Shown here in pieces: positions 21,316-33,964 of a stretch of DNA of 64,000 bases; the first letter of the stretch is position 1; each line of letters starts with the position of its first letter. The notes below the pieces were generated by a model. That model was not told where the DNA came from. It did not search any database and saw only the letters and a list, made by a program, of their open reading frames with translations. The DNA is from Ectobius pallidus (lineage: Eukaryota; Arthropoda; Insecta; Blattodea; Ectobiidae). Both the position numbers and the translations under genes were made by a program. The stretch spans positions 196,068,174-196,132,173 of the forward strand of contig CAXKWD010000003.1 in assembly GCA_964059195.1 (NCBI GenBank), written 5' to 3'.

Positions 21316-24300
21316 TTTTATATAAAATAATACACTACAAAGCAGTTTTAAAATATGTATTCATAAAATAATACGTAACTGTGAATCATTGAACCACTCA
21401 TAGGCTAATAAAGTGATAGACTGCAAGCAACTATTGTTTCAACCAGTAACAAAGTTTTTATTTGTTTTTACTTTTCTTTAGGAGTATATTAACCAATATT
21501 CCATAGTCACTTAGGAGTTACGAGTTTTTTTGGAAGTCTGAACAGATCTGTGGTGAACACCGTGTACAAAAACATCTAATGCCTGTCTGTTCAAGTATTT
21601 TCATTTTACACTAGCAATCACGCATGCTAACACTGTTTTCTTCCTAAATCAAAAGCTGCAGTTGAACTGTGGGGCGAAACATGTTTTATTGTTTAAAAAA
21701 GAAAGTTAGTTAACGTCACCCCCCTCGAACAGGTCATCCTGTGAGCTGAGAACAATACCGCTGCTTCCAATACAACACAATATAGTTGAGTTAGAAACGA
21801 AACCCTTAAAACGAAATCTTGAATGACGTACAATACTTGGAAATAAAACCTCAAAAAGGAAAAAGTGATAACATAAACCGAACCTTTGATCGCAATAAAC
21901 AACATTTTTTCAATGTTTGAGTATTAATCCGTACGGGACTTCATAAAAGTAGGCTAATACATTATCGGAATGATAACATTATCCGCGATTACATTAGCTG
22001 CGTTCACTGTACTACACTTTCAAAATAAAAGTAGCAAACTCAACACTTTAGAACGATACGAAATTCACATTAATAGAGAAAGGGTGGCATATAACAACTA
22101 ACATTCAATCAGTTTGCCACACGGTGCCATCGAGGACTGAAGTTGGCATAAGTAAACCGAAATGCATTTCCTAATGGTATAGTAGGAGATATTTTATAGT
22201 TTAAGACACCACGAAGAATACATAGTAATTTTAAACGAGTTTTACTTCTATTTACATGCTTTTTGTGAGTAACGATACATCTTTAATAGTGTTTTAACTT
22301 TTTGACTCGCAAGTGTAATAGTGTTCTGTTACTGACATCAGCGAATATAACCTGTACATCAATGTAGGCCAATTAGTGTTGTGTGCCTATAATATACTCC
22401 TACACAACTTATTGAGGGTTTAAGGTAGTAAATAAACCCAACATTATTAAGAACATTTAAGTCTAGGGTCTAAGGGTCCCTGGCGAAGTTTGTTAGGCTT
22501 CATGAAATGAAAAGGATGACATGTTCAAAATAATAGCACCCTTGCCTTATTCAGCCGCAAGCGGATGACGTCATCTCTGAAAATACATGAAAAGAGAAAC
22601 GGAAGGGCAGGGAAGTGAAGAGATTAAATGAGGTTTGGGATACGCGAGAACCCTCGAGAAAAACTGAATATCTCAACATCATGTACCATGTAGCCACTCG
22701 GAAGTCTGAACTCATTCCCCTGTGACTATCAATATCAATGTGCTTAATATATGGCCTTAAGGGGAAACATCCAGTACACATTCTACCGTTATACAGACAT
22801 CATGTTTTATAAATTCTATTTTTCCCCCAAGCCCTGTTATGATGGAATTTTATATGCATCATGAATAAAACTTGCTCGTGAATCTAATATAGGATAAACT
22901 TAGCCTGTTTCGTGATATTAATAATTAAGGTCAGAATTCTGACGGAAATATTATTGCAAATATTGATTTATTTCCTTTTACTAGTAAGATTATTTATGCA
23001 TTTTAAATTAACATACCCAATTGTCTAAAAAACCTATTGTTGGTGCCATTTTAAGAAGACCTCATCCCAAACCATCGTGTAGGAACGGGTAGTTCCGGAA
23101 AGATAGGAGCAAAATGTGAGGTAGAATGTAACGCTCTGGTAGGAGGATCAATTGTTTCTTTAAAACAATAATAATAAAAGGATGAGAGCAAGAGTGGACT
23201 ATGTATCGAGGTTGCTGGACTCAGAGGTCCACGAATGTAATGTTGGAACAAAACCTTTAACATGTAATAAACGATGGAACTTTATTCTCACACAATATAG
23301 GCTAAATAATGCACTGAATAATAAATTATAAAAGATATAACAAATAAACTGAAATCTGATATTGATACACTTGCACTGAACAATATAGGCTAATGCGTTT
23401 TGGCGGTAAGCTGGTCACGTGGCGATAAATGCAAGGAATTTATGCCAGCAATGAATTATATCTCAAAATATTCATAAGGATTGCTGTGTTCCTTTTAATA
23501 TGATTTAACACTGATATCTTTAGAATAATACACAAAATAGCCGAATCACTGTGACATCGTGGGATTGCACAATGCACTCAACTATAGACGAACTTCACGA
23601 CTGATCTATAAAGCCGAGATTAATGAAATTACTGTAACTAGTGTAATTTAAGTACTCGCACACGATAATACTTGTATCTGTAAGTATTATGTATTTATTC
23701 GCGGTTTAAGAGCAATAACTCCTGCAGCTATTGTCTTTCAACTGGCGCGAAACTAGAGTAGCGATCCACACATCTGCTACCTGTGAATGCTGAGATCTGA
23801 CTAACTCTAACATGACGCCGTGCAAATATCACGAGGCGTCTCGAACCACACCTGCTGTGGCGGGAGACCACAGAAAGGGCGGAATAAACTTGTATCAATG
23901 CGCTGAGATTGCTGGCTCAGCAGGAATAGATTTAGCGGAGCGTTTGAATATACAAACTTACTAGACACGTAGAAAAATGCTAGTAAAACCTATAGCTTTC
24001 TCCAACACATCGTCTATCTACAAAAGAATACAGTAGCATTGTTCCCTGATCCGAAAATCTGCACCGACATCGACACCGACAAAGAACAGGTGCCCTTGTA
24101 GTCGCGTAGATTTCCCCAGTGTTGCCGCTGTCATTCACGACTTCTTAAGTGAAGTAAACGTGCTGTGGTACATATTTGGCAACATTGTACTGGACGGCAG
24201 ACAAGTGTGAATACGCCTAATTACCTTTATATTCACTGATTGACAGGTAGAGGGGATTAGGGTGGCAGCAGATGAAAGCAGTTCTTGGAAAAAGTCTTTA

Positions 24301-25817
24301 AAAAGTGGTAACCATAGCAAGTGTTTTCCCTTCGCTGAAAACCCTGAACACATGCCTGATTTTGTGACAATATATTTAATTTCATTTGATGTGCTCATCA
24401 TACCTAAGTATAGCAATATATTTAGTTTATACCAACAAGTTCTGCATAGAGGGAAACCTACACATGGCAGCCCACCCCTGTCAAATATATTAGTTATCCG
24501 TTCCTCTACTGATGTGAAAAGTAATTGGAGCAGTACGGACAATACTTTAGGTCAATCAAGTAAATCACAGTTCAATTTTTTAAACACTACTTTTTTCTGA
24601 CCGTTTCATTCATACGACCCTCGATTATGAGTTCATGAAGATAAATCTGCCCAAACTTCGTTCTCTCAAATATATGGATAAAAAGGTAATTTTTCGTAAA
24701 ATTACCTACAGTAAAAAGTATTCTTATTAATATGTTTTGTTTTTTCTACTGAAGGAATAAGTTATTAAATCTCCAGAGTTACGTCACTTCAACTCTGTGC
24801 TTACTTACCGCTACTTAATATGCCTGTGTATAGTACACACGAAAATGTCATTTCCAGTAAATATTGTTCATTCTACTTGTAATGCTACTTGTTAAAATTT
24901 GTTTATGAGTGATCACGTTTGATATTACTAATATATTCTATCGCAAGTACGGTGTTTTTTTAAAACCTAAGTTACTTTTTGAATCTTTTCTTCTTATATT
25001 AAAAAATGTGCGCTATTTGCTCAGTAACACCAATTTTTAAGTTAGATTTTTTATGATTTCTTGTGAGAAATTTGGTTCATCAATATTAAGTGTATCCTCA
25101 ACGGAACAAAGAACAGTGGCCTTTTGTTTCTGGACAGTACTTGTTTAAAGTGGCCAGCAGTAAAAAACTATAAATGGTATTGATCTGAAGTTTATATATG
25201 TTACTGTAATAATTTCCATAGTAGTGTTAAAAATTTATGCCTTTTAGTTTCTATTAGTGACTTCATTAGTTAAATTTAAAATAAAATACACATTTCTTTT
25301 TAAAAAAATGTAACAAATGGGCAAGTTCATGTACCGTGACCTCTGAAACTGCTTTGAACAGACACTTAAAACGTTACATGTAGGCTATTTCCTTCATATC
25401 CCCCACATACTTCTCCTGTACCAAAATTAAGAATCCATCTTCACTGGATCATTTAAAAAATATATAACACATATATAAAAGCCGTCACACTAGAAACAGT
25501 GAAATTTACATCAAAGAAATATTCCTAAATCTTATGTTTCAAACTAAATTTCTTATCATTTCAGCCCTCTAGGTCTATTACATTTTGAGGTGAGGGTACA
25601 AACGTATTGATTACGATAATGATTATCATCGTCATTTTCTGCTCATTTTTCCTATCACATTGGATTTTCTTCCTAGCTTACTTTGCATTTACCGCGAAAG
25701 TTCCTTGCGCATGGTGGATATTTTTCTTGACTAGTAGTTTAAAAGTTTTCTTTCATTTTAAATTGACGGAAATTCCGATTAAATGTATTTTTGAGTTGTA
25801 ACACTATAATAGCTATT
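21316..25817. other. 4.5 kb without recognised features
   Basis: Mostly A+T-rich sequence with a locally GC-richer part at 23,700-24,120. Open frames of up to 135 codons at 24135-24542 (minus) and 24262-24600 (plus) overlap each other and show no recognisable domain. Given the guanylyl cyclase exon downstream, this could be intron of that gene or intergenic DNA. Confidence 0.4.
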
Positions 25818-25904
25818 TATGTGTCAAGTACGCAAAATAACGATTTAGCGGACGAATCTAGTATTGCTGGATGAGTCTGCTAAAGATTTTGCGTACTTGG
25901 TGCA
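25818..25904. repeat. 87-bp imperfect inverted repeat
   Basis: CAAGTACGCAAAAT at 25825 pairs with ATTTTGCGTACTTG ending at 25899. The pairing continues inward through TTTAGCGGAC/GTCTGCTAAA. The loop is about 25 bp. Possibly a minimal MITE. Confidence 0.6.
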
Positions 25905-26534
25905 TACATTATTTTTTTAGTAAAAGCGATGTTTCTCTTGTGAACGAAGATGTGAAAAGTTGTTGGCTTATATTTTCTGTTATATGATGAGGTAGAATGC
26001 TGTGTTTTGGGAAAACCCCTGGTAAAGTTTCTGATAATCATAAAGAAACAGGTTGGCCAACATTTGTTGTTTTAAGTCTAAATAACTTATATGCTTAAAT
26101 CCATGTTATAAAGTTGGTATGACTGGTCAATGCCATCTGGATTTTGTTTATAGGTTGCTATGACAACTTTAGTGTCATAGGCCGATAAAATTGCATTTTA
26201 AATGCAGTTTTATGCAATTTTAGTGGCCTAGGTCGCTAAAATACAATTTTCGGCTTATTACCAGTCCGAAAAAGAGCTGTTTTAATGTACTATATACTCT
26301 TATTTAGGAAGATCCCGACAACTTTTTTCCGCTAAAAACAAAAATTATTCTGGAACTTAGCGAACGGCTGTACAGAAAATTCTGAAACTTTCGAGAGATC
26401 AACTCAGTGCACTTTCGATGTGCCTTCGGAGCTCTAATTCTAATTTGGTTATTGGATCTTTAGACCTCGAGTAGGTGAAAAACTGTGAACTAGCCCGAAC
26501 GGTTGCTGATTCAAAAGATGTTTTCAAAGATATA

Positions 26535-27116
26535 CCGTATTTTACGGACCATAAAACGCACTTTTTTTACTTTGAAAACAGAGCCTTGAATGTTGGGTTC
26601 ATCTAATGGTCCGAAGTACAATAAAAATAAAAATTATGGTAAATATTGCTGGAGTTTCATAGTTATAGGGAAGGTGTTGTAAATAAAAAAAATATTTACA
26701 AATTTTGGCATAGAAAAAGGAATGTTGAGTGCTTTTATATAAAAGGAGTTGTCTCTGTCGGGTGGTTGGATTGAAGGCAATGACCTCTAAACAGCCTTGT
26801 CCCGTTACACTTACCGTATGCTGAATTGAGGATTAGAGGGTGTAAAAGTATTTTCATTATTTTATGAGAAATCAGTTAAGTGTTAAAATTTACGCGATGC
26901 CACCTGTAGTCTACAGAATAGATTTTCGTTCAACGCAGGTTTTAAGTTAGTACTGATTTACACTGATTCCATTGTATAAGGTTATAATATGTTTATGCAA
27001 TTACCTTTTGAAATTTTTCATTTAGAATAACATTAAATCTCTTTTCCTTTAAATTTCCACCCTAAAACCAAGGTGCGTCTTATGGTTAGGAGCGTCTTAT
27101 GTCCCGTAAAATACGG
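26535..27116. mobile_element. 582-bp TA-flanked MITE
   Basis: Ends CCGTATTTTACGGACCATAA and the complement of CCGTATTTTACGGGACATAA are inverted repeats. Subterminal GCGCAC/GTGCGTC motifs are also mirrored. TA at 26533-26534 and 27117-27118 fits a TA target duplication. No transposase remains. It lies 184 bp upstream of the guanylyl cyclase exon, within the presumed intron. Confidence 0.8.
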
Positions 27117-27300
27117 TAGCTATAGTTTTGCGCATCCGGGTCCTTATCCTTACTAGAGCAAGAAATTATGAGAATTACTGTAAATCATTTTGTAATTGGG
27201 CATTTTTCTAAAATCAGTGAATAGTTGAACACGTATATTCTTGTGCTTCTAGATTCACCATTCAATAAAACTTGCTAATTGCCTTGTGTGTTGTTTTCAG

Positions 27301-27475
27301 CTCCAGTTGGTAGGATCGTGAAGTTTTGGGGAACGCCCCTCATCACTGCCGGGGGTATGACGTCAGATTACTCATACAACAAAACCACGTGCGAATCAGA
27401 ATTCCACATGGTGGTCAGTGTTGGGCAGATTAGCTTCAAGGGCATCTCGTCATTCCTGCTCGAGATTATGCGACT
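27301..27475 (+). CDS. exon of a receptor-type guanylyl cyclase (ligand-binding ectodomain)
   Basis: The exon encodes PVGRIVKFWGTPLITAGGM, then TSDYSYNKTTCESEFHMV, then a segment ending SSFLLEIMR. The F-W-G-T-P-L-[IV]-T-A-G-G pattern with a conserved Cys is the ANF-receptor (periplasmic-binding-like) ectodomain of membrane guanylyl cyclases, which bind a ligand outside the cell and raise cGMP through the intracellular cyclase domain. A pyrimidine-rich acceptor TTGTTTTCAG ends at 27300 and a donor GTGAGT starts at 27476. The exon is 175 bp; it begins with the last two bases of a codon and ends after two bases of the next, so both flanking exons must be phase-matched. No other exon of the gene was found in the window, implying long introns. 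N-K-T is a possible glycosylation site. The family call is good; the exact member (Gyc32E-like or other) is not resolved. Confidence 0.75.
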
Positions 27476-27659
27476 GTGAGTACAACTATTATCACTAATC
27501 TTTTCTATTTTTACAAAATAGTTTTGACGTAGAGTTGTATTGATAAAACACACAGAATATTGTTTCTATTGAACATGATTGCAAGTGAAGATTTTAGGTG
27601 AAAAATATTTTTGACGTTGATATGTATTCATGAAACCACAGAATATTGCTTTTGTTGAA
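27476..27659. other. intron start after the guanylyl cyclase exon
   Basis: The donor GTGAGTAC at 27476 begins A+T-rich noncoding sequence. Confidence 0.55.
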
Positions 27660-27945
27660 GTTTTGTGCCAATGCTCTACCAACTATGCTAGCCAAAGTTC
27701 GATATAAGACGCTAGAAGACTGTATCTTCTAAGATTTACCTTAGTTATAGATGTTACTGAAATAGTTTTACATGTGTTACAGTAATGAGAAACATTCTAA
27801 ATTTGTGATTTTATGTTATTCCAATATACAATATAAGATATTATATATTCTTATAACCTTAGACTATATTTTTTTAACATTAAAATAAGGATATTTTAGG
27901 AGAACAATTTTTCTTACACCGGGATTCAAACCCTTAACCTTTGGC
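27660..27945 (-). repeat. tRNA-like fragments
   Basis: On the minus strand, about 27700-27668 reads GCTAGCATAGTTGGTAGAGC (D-arm and A box) and 27945-27901 reads AGGGTTTGAATCCCGGTGT (T-arm) followed by a T-rich tail. Both resemble the tRNA-like repeat at 11786-12070. They are separated by about 200 bp of other sequence, so they are remnants. Confidence 0.5.
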
Positions 27946-27949
27946 TTTC

Positions 27950-28125
27950 CATGCCGGTGGCCTCCATTATTCCGGTCATGGAAACCCCCATTAACGGCCG
28001 AGGGTGTCGGCATGCTGACCACATGCCCCCAATCCTGCCGTCTGCCTATATAATAGTAGATGACGCAGCGGTCGGGTGGTAGGCCTTGTCCCTTCTGGAT
28101 TTTCGCGCCCCGGAGTTAGTTAGTT
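27950..28125 (+). mobile_element. SINE fragment (same family as 37633-37945)
   Basis: It contains the body motifs of the SINE at 37633-37945: TTAACGGCCGAGGGTGTCGG, CATGCTGACCACATGCC and ATGACGCAGCGGTCGGGTGG. The tRNA head is missing. Confidence 0.75.
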
Positions 28126-28317
28126 AGGTCTCCATTATAGAATATAGTACTGTGTAACTAATAACAGTGGAAACCCCGAAAGAAATTTCAAAATTAGTTT
28201 GCTTCCAAACATGGTCATTATTATATAATTGTCGTTCAGTGAGGTAAACCTTAGGGAATTAGAGAAGAGTCCATCAGGCTTCGTGAATCGATATCTGGCT
28301 ACCTCAGTTTTTAAGCG
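28126..28317. other. unassigned
   Basis: Short stretch without recognised structure. Confidence 0.35.
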
Positions 28318-28420
28318 GATTTATTTATTTTTATTAAACCTTACAAAATCTTACACATATTCTTTGTCTGAAGCCCCAGATGAGCAAAGCTCCTGTTTGG
28401 GGGCTGAAAATTATCGTACC
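28318..28420 (-). mobile_element. LINE 3' tail remnant
   Basis: It has a TTTATTTATTTTTATTAAA edge, then CCCAGATGAGCAAAGCTC, a hairpin region resembling those at 14492 and 53392. Upstream minus-strand sequence (28420-28790) is A+T-rich and may be degraded 3' UTR. Low certainty. Confidence 0.4.
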
Positions 28421-29241
28421 TCCTAATAAGATAAATATAATTCACTAATAGGCCTATATACGAAAATAATAAAACAAAAACTAAAATAAGTTAAACGATT
28501 TGTACAAAAGAAATTTAAATAGGAAGTTCAAAATTACAAAATAATTAGATTTAAAAAATAAGTTTACACTTGTGTCGGTAATTTAAAAATCAAGTAGGTG
28601 GAAGAAATTAAAATTTAACAAAGGAGGGGCAAAAAGTTTTAAGATTCTATTAATAAATGAAAAAAAAAAAGGTTTTTACAATTTTTTATCTTCTTAAATT
28701 TGTTGACATGATATTTTATGAAATGAAGATTTTCGGCAATAAGAGTATTATAAAGTTTAAACCATAATTCAGACCATGTAATTGAAAACTAAAACATAGT
28801 GTTTCTTCTTGTATATTGACAATGTTTGAAGGAAATTAATTTTGATCGGTTTCTATGGCAATAATACATTTAGTAGAGCATCGGTACGGAAATATGCAAT
28901 ACACGTGTTCGAATCCCGGTGTTCTAAAATATTATCAATCTGGCAGTCATCTATGGCTAGTCAGTTTGTCTACAATACGATACAATCATTGAATCATTGA
29001 ATTAACTTTTACAACTCACAAAAGAGTATGAATATATTTACAACGTAACATTTTTAATTTCTAGGAGATGAATAAATGCACAGATAACGAAGCTATAAAT
29101 ATATTAAATCGAGAAGCTTTTAAAATTCAGTGTGTTAATTTTTGTGCTTTCCAATACTACTGGCAAACGTAAATGGTGTATCTACAAAATTACTACAGTG
29201 CACAGCCAGATAGTTTCGGGTGGAAATGACCTGTGTCATGT
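28421..29241. other. unassigned, with a tRNA-like fragment
   Basis: About 28872-28922 has GTAGAGCATCGG and GTGTTCGAATCCCGGTG (A- and B-box-like, truncated spacing). Otherwise A+T-rich with no gene seen. Confidence 0.35.
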
Positions 29242-30214
29242 GTACAGAACAGAGGTGTACATATTCTGATTTTAGCTTGCCTGCCCCTTTGAAATTCTGC
29301 AACCAGTCACAGCTTTTAACTTGCTTGACTTGAAAGCAAGCCAGATTACAACGATGATAAGAAATGCTGTCGCTATGAGTCATAAGCTCTTCATAACCTG
29401 ATGGGTTGCACAGGACCTAAGGAAACTGCAAGACCTGGCGGAAAGAATATGAAACTGGGTATAGCAGTGCACTGGTAAGTCGTGCAGTTACGTAGTTGAG
29501 GAACTTCAGATGTATTTAGATAATTTTACCCTGAAGGAAGCCGAGGAAAAACTAAAATGTGGACAGTTTTAATTAATTATCAATGAACAAAAGTACTAGT
29601 CCGGCATGGGAAAAATTTTCAAACATTTTCGAGAAAACATCATAAAATCATTAATAACAATAACAAAAATCCCTTTAGGCAAGCCTACAAGCTGAGGTAG
29701 ATTTCGAAGTGCTTTTGTTTTAATTTACTGTCGCTGCGTAGCACTCTTCTTCTTTAGCCTTAGCATGACAAACCCGCAATAATAACTGCAAAAAAGAGGA
29801 AAGAGAACTTTTTCAAACATTCAAATCTCGCCTTATATGAGAACTATCAAGAAACTAGTTATTGATTTGTAGAGTACTCATCAAGAGCTTTTCAACGATA
29901 CCCCACAAGACGTAGTTTCGAAAATTTCGAATTTCCATCCCCATACCCCCACCCCCACTCGTACTCCCAAAACCCCCGAATCGTTGGTGTCACTGTGAAC
30001 TCCATAAGGAGTACTCTAATTTATTCAATCAAAGTTTCCCTCTATACTTCATAGGGGCCGAGATATAAATGTTTTAAAATTTCAACCCCCTCCCCCGACC
30101 ACCCTCTTAGGCCAATTTTGCTCATTAACGAACTTGTCTGAACTATTGGGCCTAGAAATAACATAATAAAATTTGATTCAAAAATCTTGAAAATTACGGC
30201 CGCTAGCGTGTAAA

Positions 30215-30225
30215 GATATATATGC

Positions 30226-30272
<47 letters not shown>

Positions 30273-30290
30273 CTGTATATAAATATAAAT
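30215..30290. repeat. (AT)n microsatellite with ATAC variants
   Basis: A run of TA dinucleotides about 30 bp long is bordered by CATATACATATAC. The 75-codon minus-strand frame crossing it is a repeat artefact. Confidence 0.9.
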
Positions 30291-30371
30291 ATCACAATTT
30301 TTTTAACAGGCGGTGGTTTCGTACTTAGGGAGGCATGAAACGTAACGATATGAACGAATTTTTTGAAAGTC

Positions 30372-30404
30372 ATTAGGTAGATTTTTCTTCGAAATCTACC
30401 TAAT
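30372..30404. repeat. perfect 13-bp stem hairpin
   Basis: ATTAGGTAGATTT, a 7-nt loop, then AAATCTACCTAAT. It lies inside the 1,451-bp hAT element. Confidence 0.85.
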
Positions 30405-30708
30405 AATAAAAATAATAATTGTGTTAAGACGCTAAAACGATTTTTAATACTTTATCCACCTTTTATTTATCTGCATGGTGAATTTCTTCTACCAGCATGT
30501 AGAAAAGCAAGAAAGTATTACCTACAGTTGTTTAGCTGATAGGAATGTCGCAAGCTTATTCTGACTTGCCTAGGCTGGGTTTGACCTGACCCATCGGGCT
30601 TAAAGAAACCTGCCTGCTTCCTAGCTATGACGCTGGCAACTTGCCTGCCTGGCGTTCAAGCGGGTTTGGGCAAGCTAAAATCGAGATTTGTACACCTCTG
30701 GTACAGAA

Positions 30709-31745
30709 ACGACACACTCGCTTCGACGTTGTCTTATGTGTTGGCGGATGTATGTGGTCTACTTAATAATATGTGTATTTAATTTGCACGAAAAGTGCTA
30801 ACTTCATTGAAAAGTCGTACACGGAAAATGTATTTCCTATTATTTCCTCCGCTAATTAATAAAAAATAGATCAGAACTGATAACACTTTTCGAGTGAAAC
30901 ACGATTGAAATGTAGGGTCATTATTTTATCTTCGGAGAGAAGTACTCACTTTGGACAAAAATGGTATTATACTTGATCCAAGATGTGTACGAAGCAAAAG
31001 TAAACAACCGAATGCGAATTACAAAGCACAGTTCACAAGAGTTCGTTTTTGAGACTTTTTAGTCGATTACATACAGTAAAGTCAACTGAACTTTCTTTTT
31101 TTAGACTAAGCGCCAATATTTTGTATATATTTACAATCCGATCTTCTCGCCGCTAATCAATCCTTTTCCAATCCGTTTCTATATTGGTGAAGGCCCTGAC
31201 TCGCAATTTTCTTCTGTAATACAAATTATTAGAGGTCATGCCTATTACTTTTACTTACAATATGCAGTGTACTACATCACAAATTATGTACATGAAAATT
31301 GAAACGAATTATTTAATTATGTTATAAAATACTTGTTGTATTTAGTAAGTTATGTCACTTGTTTTTCTTCAGAATCAACAAATTTGCCAAGGCAACGATA
31401 AAAACAAAATAAATCTTATTTGCTAGATATATGTTGTAAAACATGCATGATATTAACACGAAAGCAAACACCTCACTTAACAGAATTAATATGCGGGATG
31501 GATGTAAACATCTAACTGAGCTTGTCGCACCATAGTGAAATATGCGCTGGTGCCATTTAATCAATGAAACGATAGGACACAGTCAAGGCAAGTCTGTTCT
31601 TTACTTTTGCTCCGTACACATCTTGGATGAAGTATAGAAAATTTTCCCACTTTACCACTTCCTCTCAGTATATTATTAATGTGTTCTTTTCTTATCGATG
31701 GTCACAGTGAATATGACCTGTTTTCTTCAGTGGATTCCTGTGTAG
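30709..31745. other. no recognised feature
   Basis: A+T-rich noncoding sequence; presumably intron or intergenic DNA. Confidence 0.4.
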
Positions 31746-31753
31746 CTTATGAC

Positions 31754-32727
31754 CAGGGCTAGGATTTATATGTACTAAAAAATGTCAAAATATGTACATA
31801 TATATGTACTTAAAAATGTCAAAATATGTACATATATATGTACTAAAAATGTCAAAATACGTACATATATATGCAAATATATTTTGTAAAATATGGACAT
31901 CAAAACAAATTTAACCACTAGACATTGCATTTTGTTACTTTTAGAAACTATAAAAATGCATTACAAATACTGGATTCATGAATTAAATTATTCAATTTTT
32001 TTTCAGATCATTTACTTTATTTGTATTCATTCATTGATTATTTCTGCTACCATAACAGTATGCCACAAAATGTTGTTTTAAATTTTCAAAAGTGATTTGT
32101 ATTGGCTGAAGCTTTGTTCTACTGCACATGAAGTGATTGGCGCGTGTTTAAAATTCACTGATTCTAGTTTTACATTTGACGAGCCACTTAAGATTGCACG
32201 ATTTTACACATTTCTTCATAGCCTAGATTTCTTGAAGACACATTGTCCACTTTACATTTGATAAGATCGGCTAAATGTCCACGTATACATTTGGGTTCAC
32301 GAATCATGTTTTTCACAATGTCAATATTTCCAGGTAATGTGAGATTATTATTTTGTAGTTTCTAAATTATTTTTGTTATATTACAAAAATTTGATTCAAT
32401 GTAACACATCATTTTTCACACATTCATTTATGTACATAACTGTAAACTTATCCTGTGCTGCCATATTTTCTGTCACTGAAAACGACAATTTTATATAGTT
32501 TTACTCTTAAGAATGAAATATGCACGAATATTGCATTAAAATCACTAAATATGGACAAATACTTATTTTACATATAAATATGTACTAATGTCAGAAATAT
32601 GGAAAAATATGTAAAATAAATTTGTTTAATTTGAATAGAGGACAACATAATAGATGGAGATAAGTGAAAAAAATGTGTCTATATGTGAAATTAAGAAATA
32701 TATAATTACATATAAATCCTAGCCCTG
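31754..32727. mobile_element. hAT nonautonomous element, 974 bp
   Basis: Termini CAGGGCTAGGATTTATATGT and the exact complement are perfect inverted repeats of about 20 bp. They are flanked by a perfect 8-bp duplication CTTATGAC (31746-31753 and 32728-32735). Near the left end a unit of about 40 bp with 'tgtcaaaatatgtacatatatatgta' variants is repeated three times. Subterminal repeats of this kind are typical transposase-binding regions. No coding sequence. Confidence 0.93.
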
Positions 32728-32735
32728 CTTATGAC

Positions 32736-32997
32736 TGTGTGTATTTGTGAAAAGGACATCGTTTCTCCAACTCGGTATAGCCCTGTAGTGAGAGGTTTTT
32801 GCTACCCCTGACTGTTGTTAAAGCACTTAATGGCACTTACAGTTTAACAGCAGGTAATGTACTGTTTGTAATAGAGTTGACTCGGTCACGTGCACTTAAT
32901 ACTTTCAGTCATTAAGAGTGAACCCTGAACCACTCCACGTACAGTGTGTTCCAACCCAACTTTGCGTTTTGATTCCAACGTTCTTTTGTTCAATTGA
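32736..32997. other. unassigned
   Basis: Short A+T-rich stretch between a hAT element and a Helitron. Confidence 0.35.
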
Positions 32998-33675
32998 CTA
33001 GCGGGTGCCCGTAGCTTCGCCTGCGCTAATTAATTCAGCAATTAAAAATTAAGAGCAACATAGTTGAAACATTATATTCATTTACACTAACACGTGAATC
33101 ATTTATAAACTAAACGATTAGGAATTATAACGAAACAGCTAAAATTTTGGCTTTAGAGTGCATTCCATGATTAAAAAGCGCCGCCGGAGAAATATACCTC
33201 ATATTCGAGTTCTCTGGCCCAGAAAACCCCTGCATAGTTAGTTCCGTCCAAATCGATCAATGTTTGTCCACTTAGGCCTATATTCATTATCCCTCTTCCG
33301 ACTACGTTGAAAATTTCAGATGTCAGCGGGACTTGGCATTATAAACAAATGAATCGACCAGGGTGGGCTTACAAAATGAAGCTATTCTTTTATTCCCAAA
33401 TTATGACTAAAACGGCAAAGTCATTTGCAATTGATTTGACAAATGAAATGCATTATTGAAAATTGATGCTTTTATAGCGAAAAGAAATCACATTTTCTGC
33501 CAGTTTTTCACTCATAACCCCCGAACGAAAGCGAAAATAAAAAATACGGCTTCGAGGTCCCACCCTTCAAGCTATCTACGTTTAATATTTCAGATCTCTG
33601 CGTTCAGTAGATTTCGCTGGGCATCGCGCACAGACAGACAGAAAGACAAACACTTCCTTTTATTATTATTATAGA
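32998..33675 (-). mobile_element. nonautonomous Helitron, 678 bp
   Basis: On the minus strand it starts TCTATAATAATAATAAAAGG (from 33675) and continues through GTCTTTCTGTCTGTCTGTG. It ends with a hairpin-bearing GCGCAGGCGAAGCTACGG, then GGCACCCGCTAG (CTAG at 32998-33001). It lies between A and T of the host on that strand. No protein is encoded. Confidence 0.85.
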
Positions 33676-33960
33676 TAACTATCAAGGCCTCTACATGCAC
33701 TAAATACTTAACAATTGCAACTACATATTGCTACCTCACCACTGAACAACTTTACCGTTTTACGTAGGCCTGCCGGCTCTATTCGTATAGGCATTTCCAA
33801 CCACTCTGAGCCTTTTGCTATCGTGTTATATCGATGTAATACTTACCCATCATTACATTCAGCCTTTATAACTGATTTTTTTTAACCCTTATCGAGACAA
33901 CCTGAGTCCGGTGGACCGATACCGGAATAACGTCTATTTAAAGGTCACAACTATTAAACT
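33676..33960. other. unassigned
   Basis: No recognisable feature between the Helitron and the mariner-type element. Confidence 0.35.
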
Positions 33961-33964
33961 TATA

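Larger units (their letters stand above)
29250..30700. mobile_element. hAT nonautonomous element, 1,451 bp
   Basis: The left terminus CAGAGGTGTACA and right terminus TGTACACCTCTG are inverted repeats. Subterminal GATTTTAGCTTGCC/GGCAAGCTAAAATC motifs are also mirrored. A perfect 8-bp duplication GTACAGAA flanks the element (29242-29249 and 30701-30708). No transposase frame survives. The interior contains an AT microsatellite and a small perfect hairpin. Confidence 0.9.

Noticed and set aside
24135..24600. Overlapping 135- and 112-codon frames on opposite strands
   Set aside because: No recognisable domain, no splice-site support, and the two exclude each other.
30042..30269. 75-codon frame starting MYMYIYIYIY
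   Set aside because: It reads through an (AT)n microsatellite.
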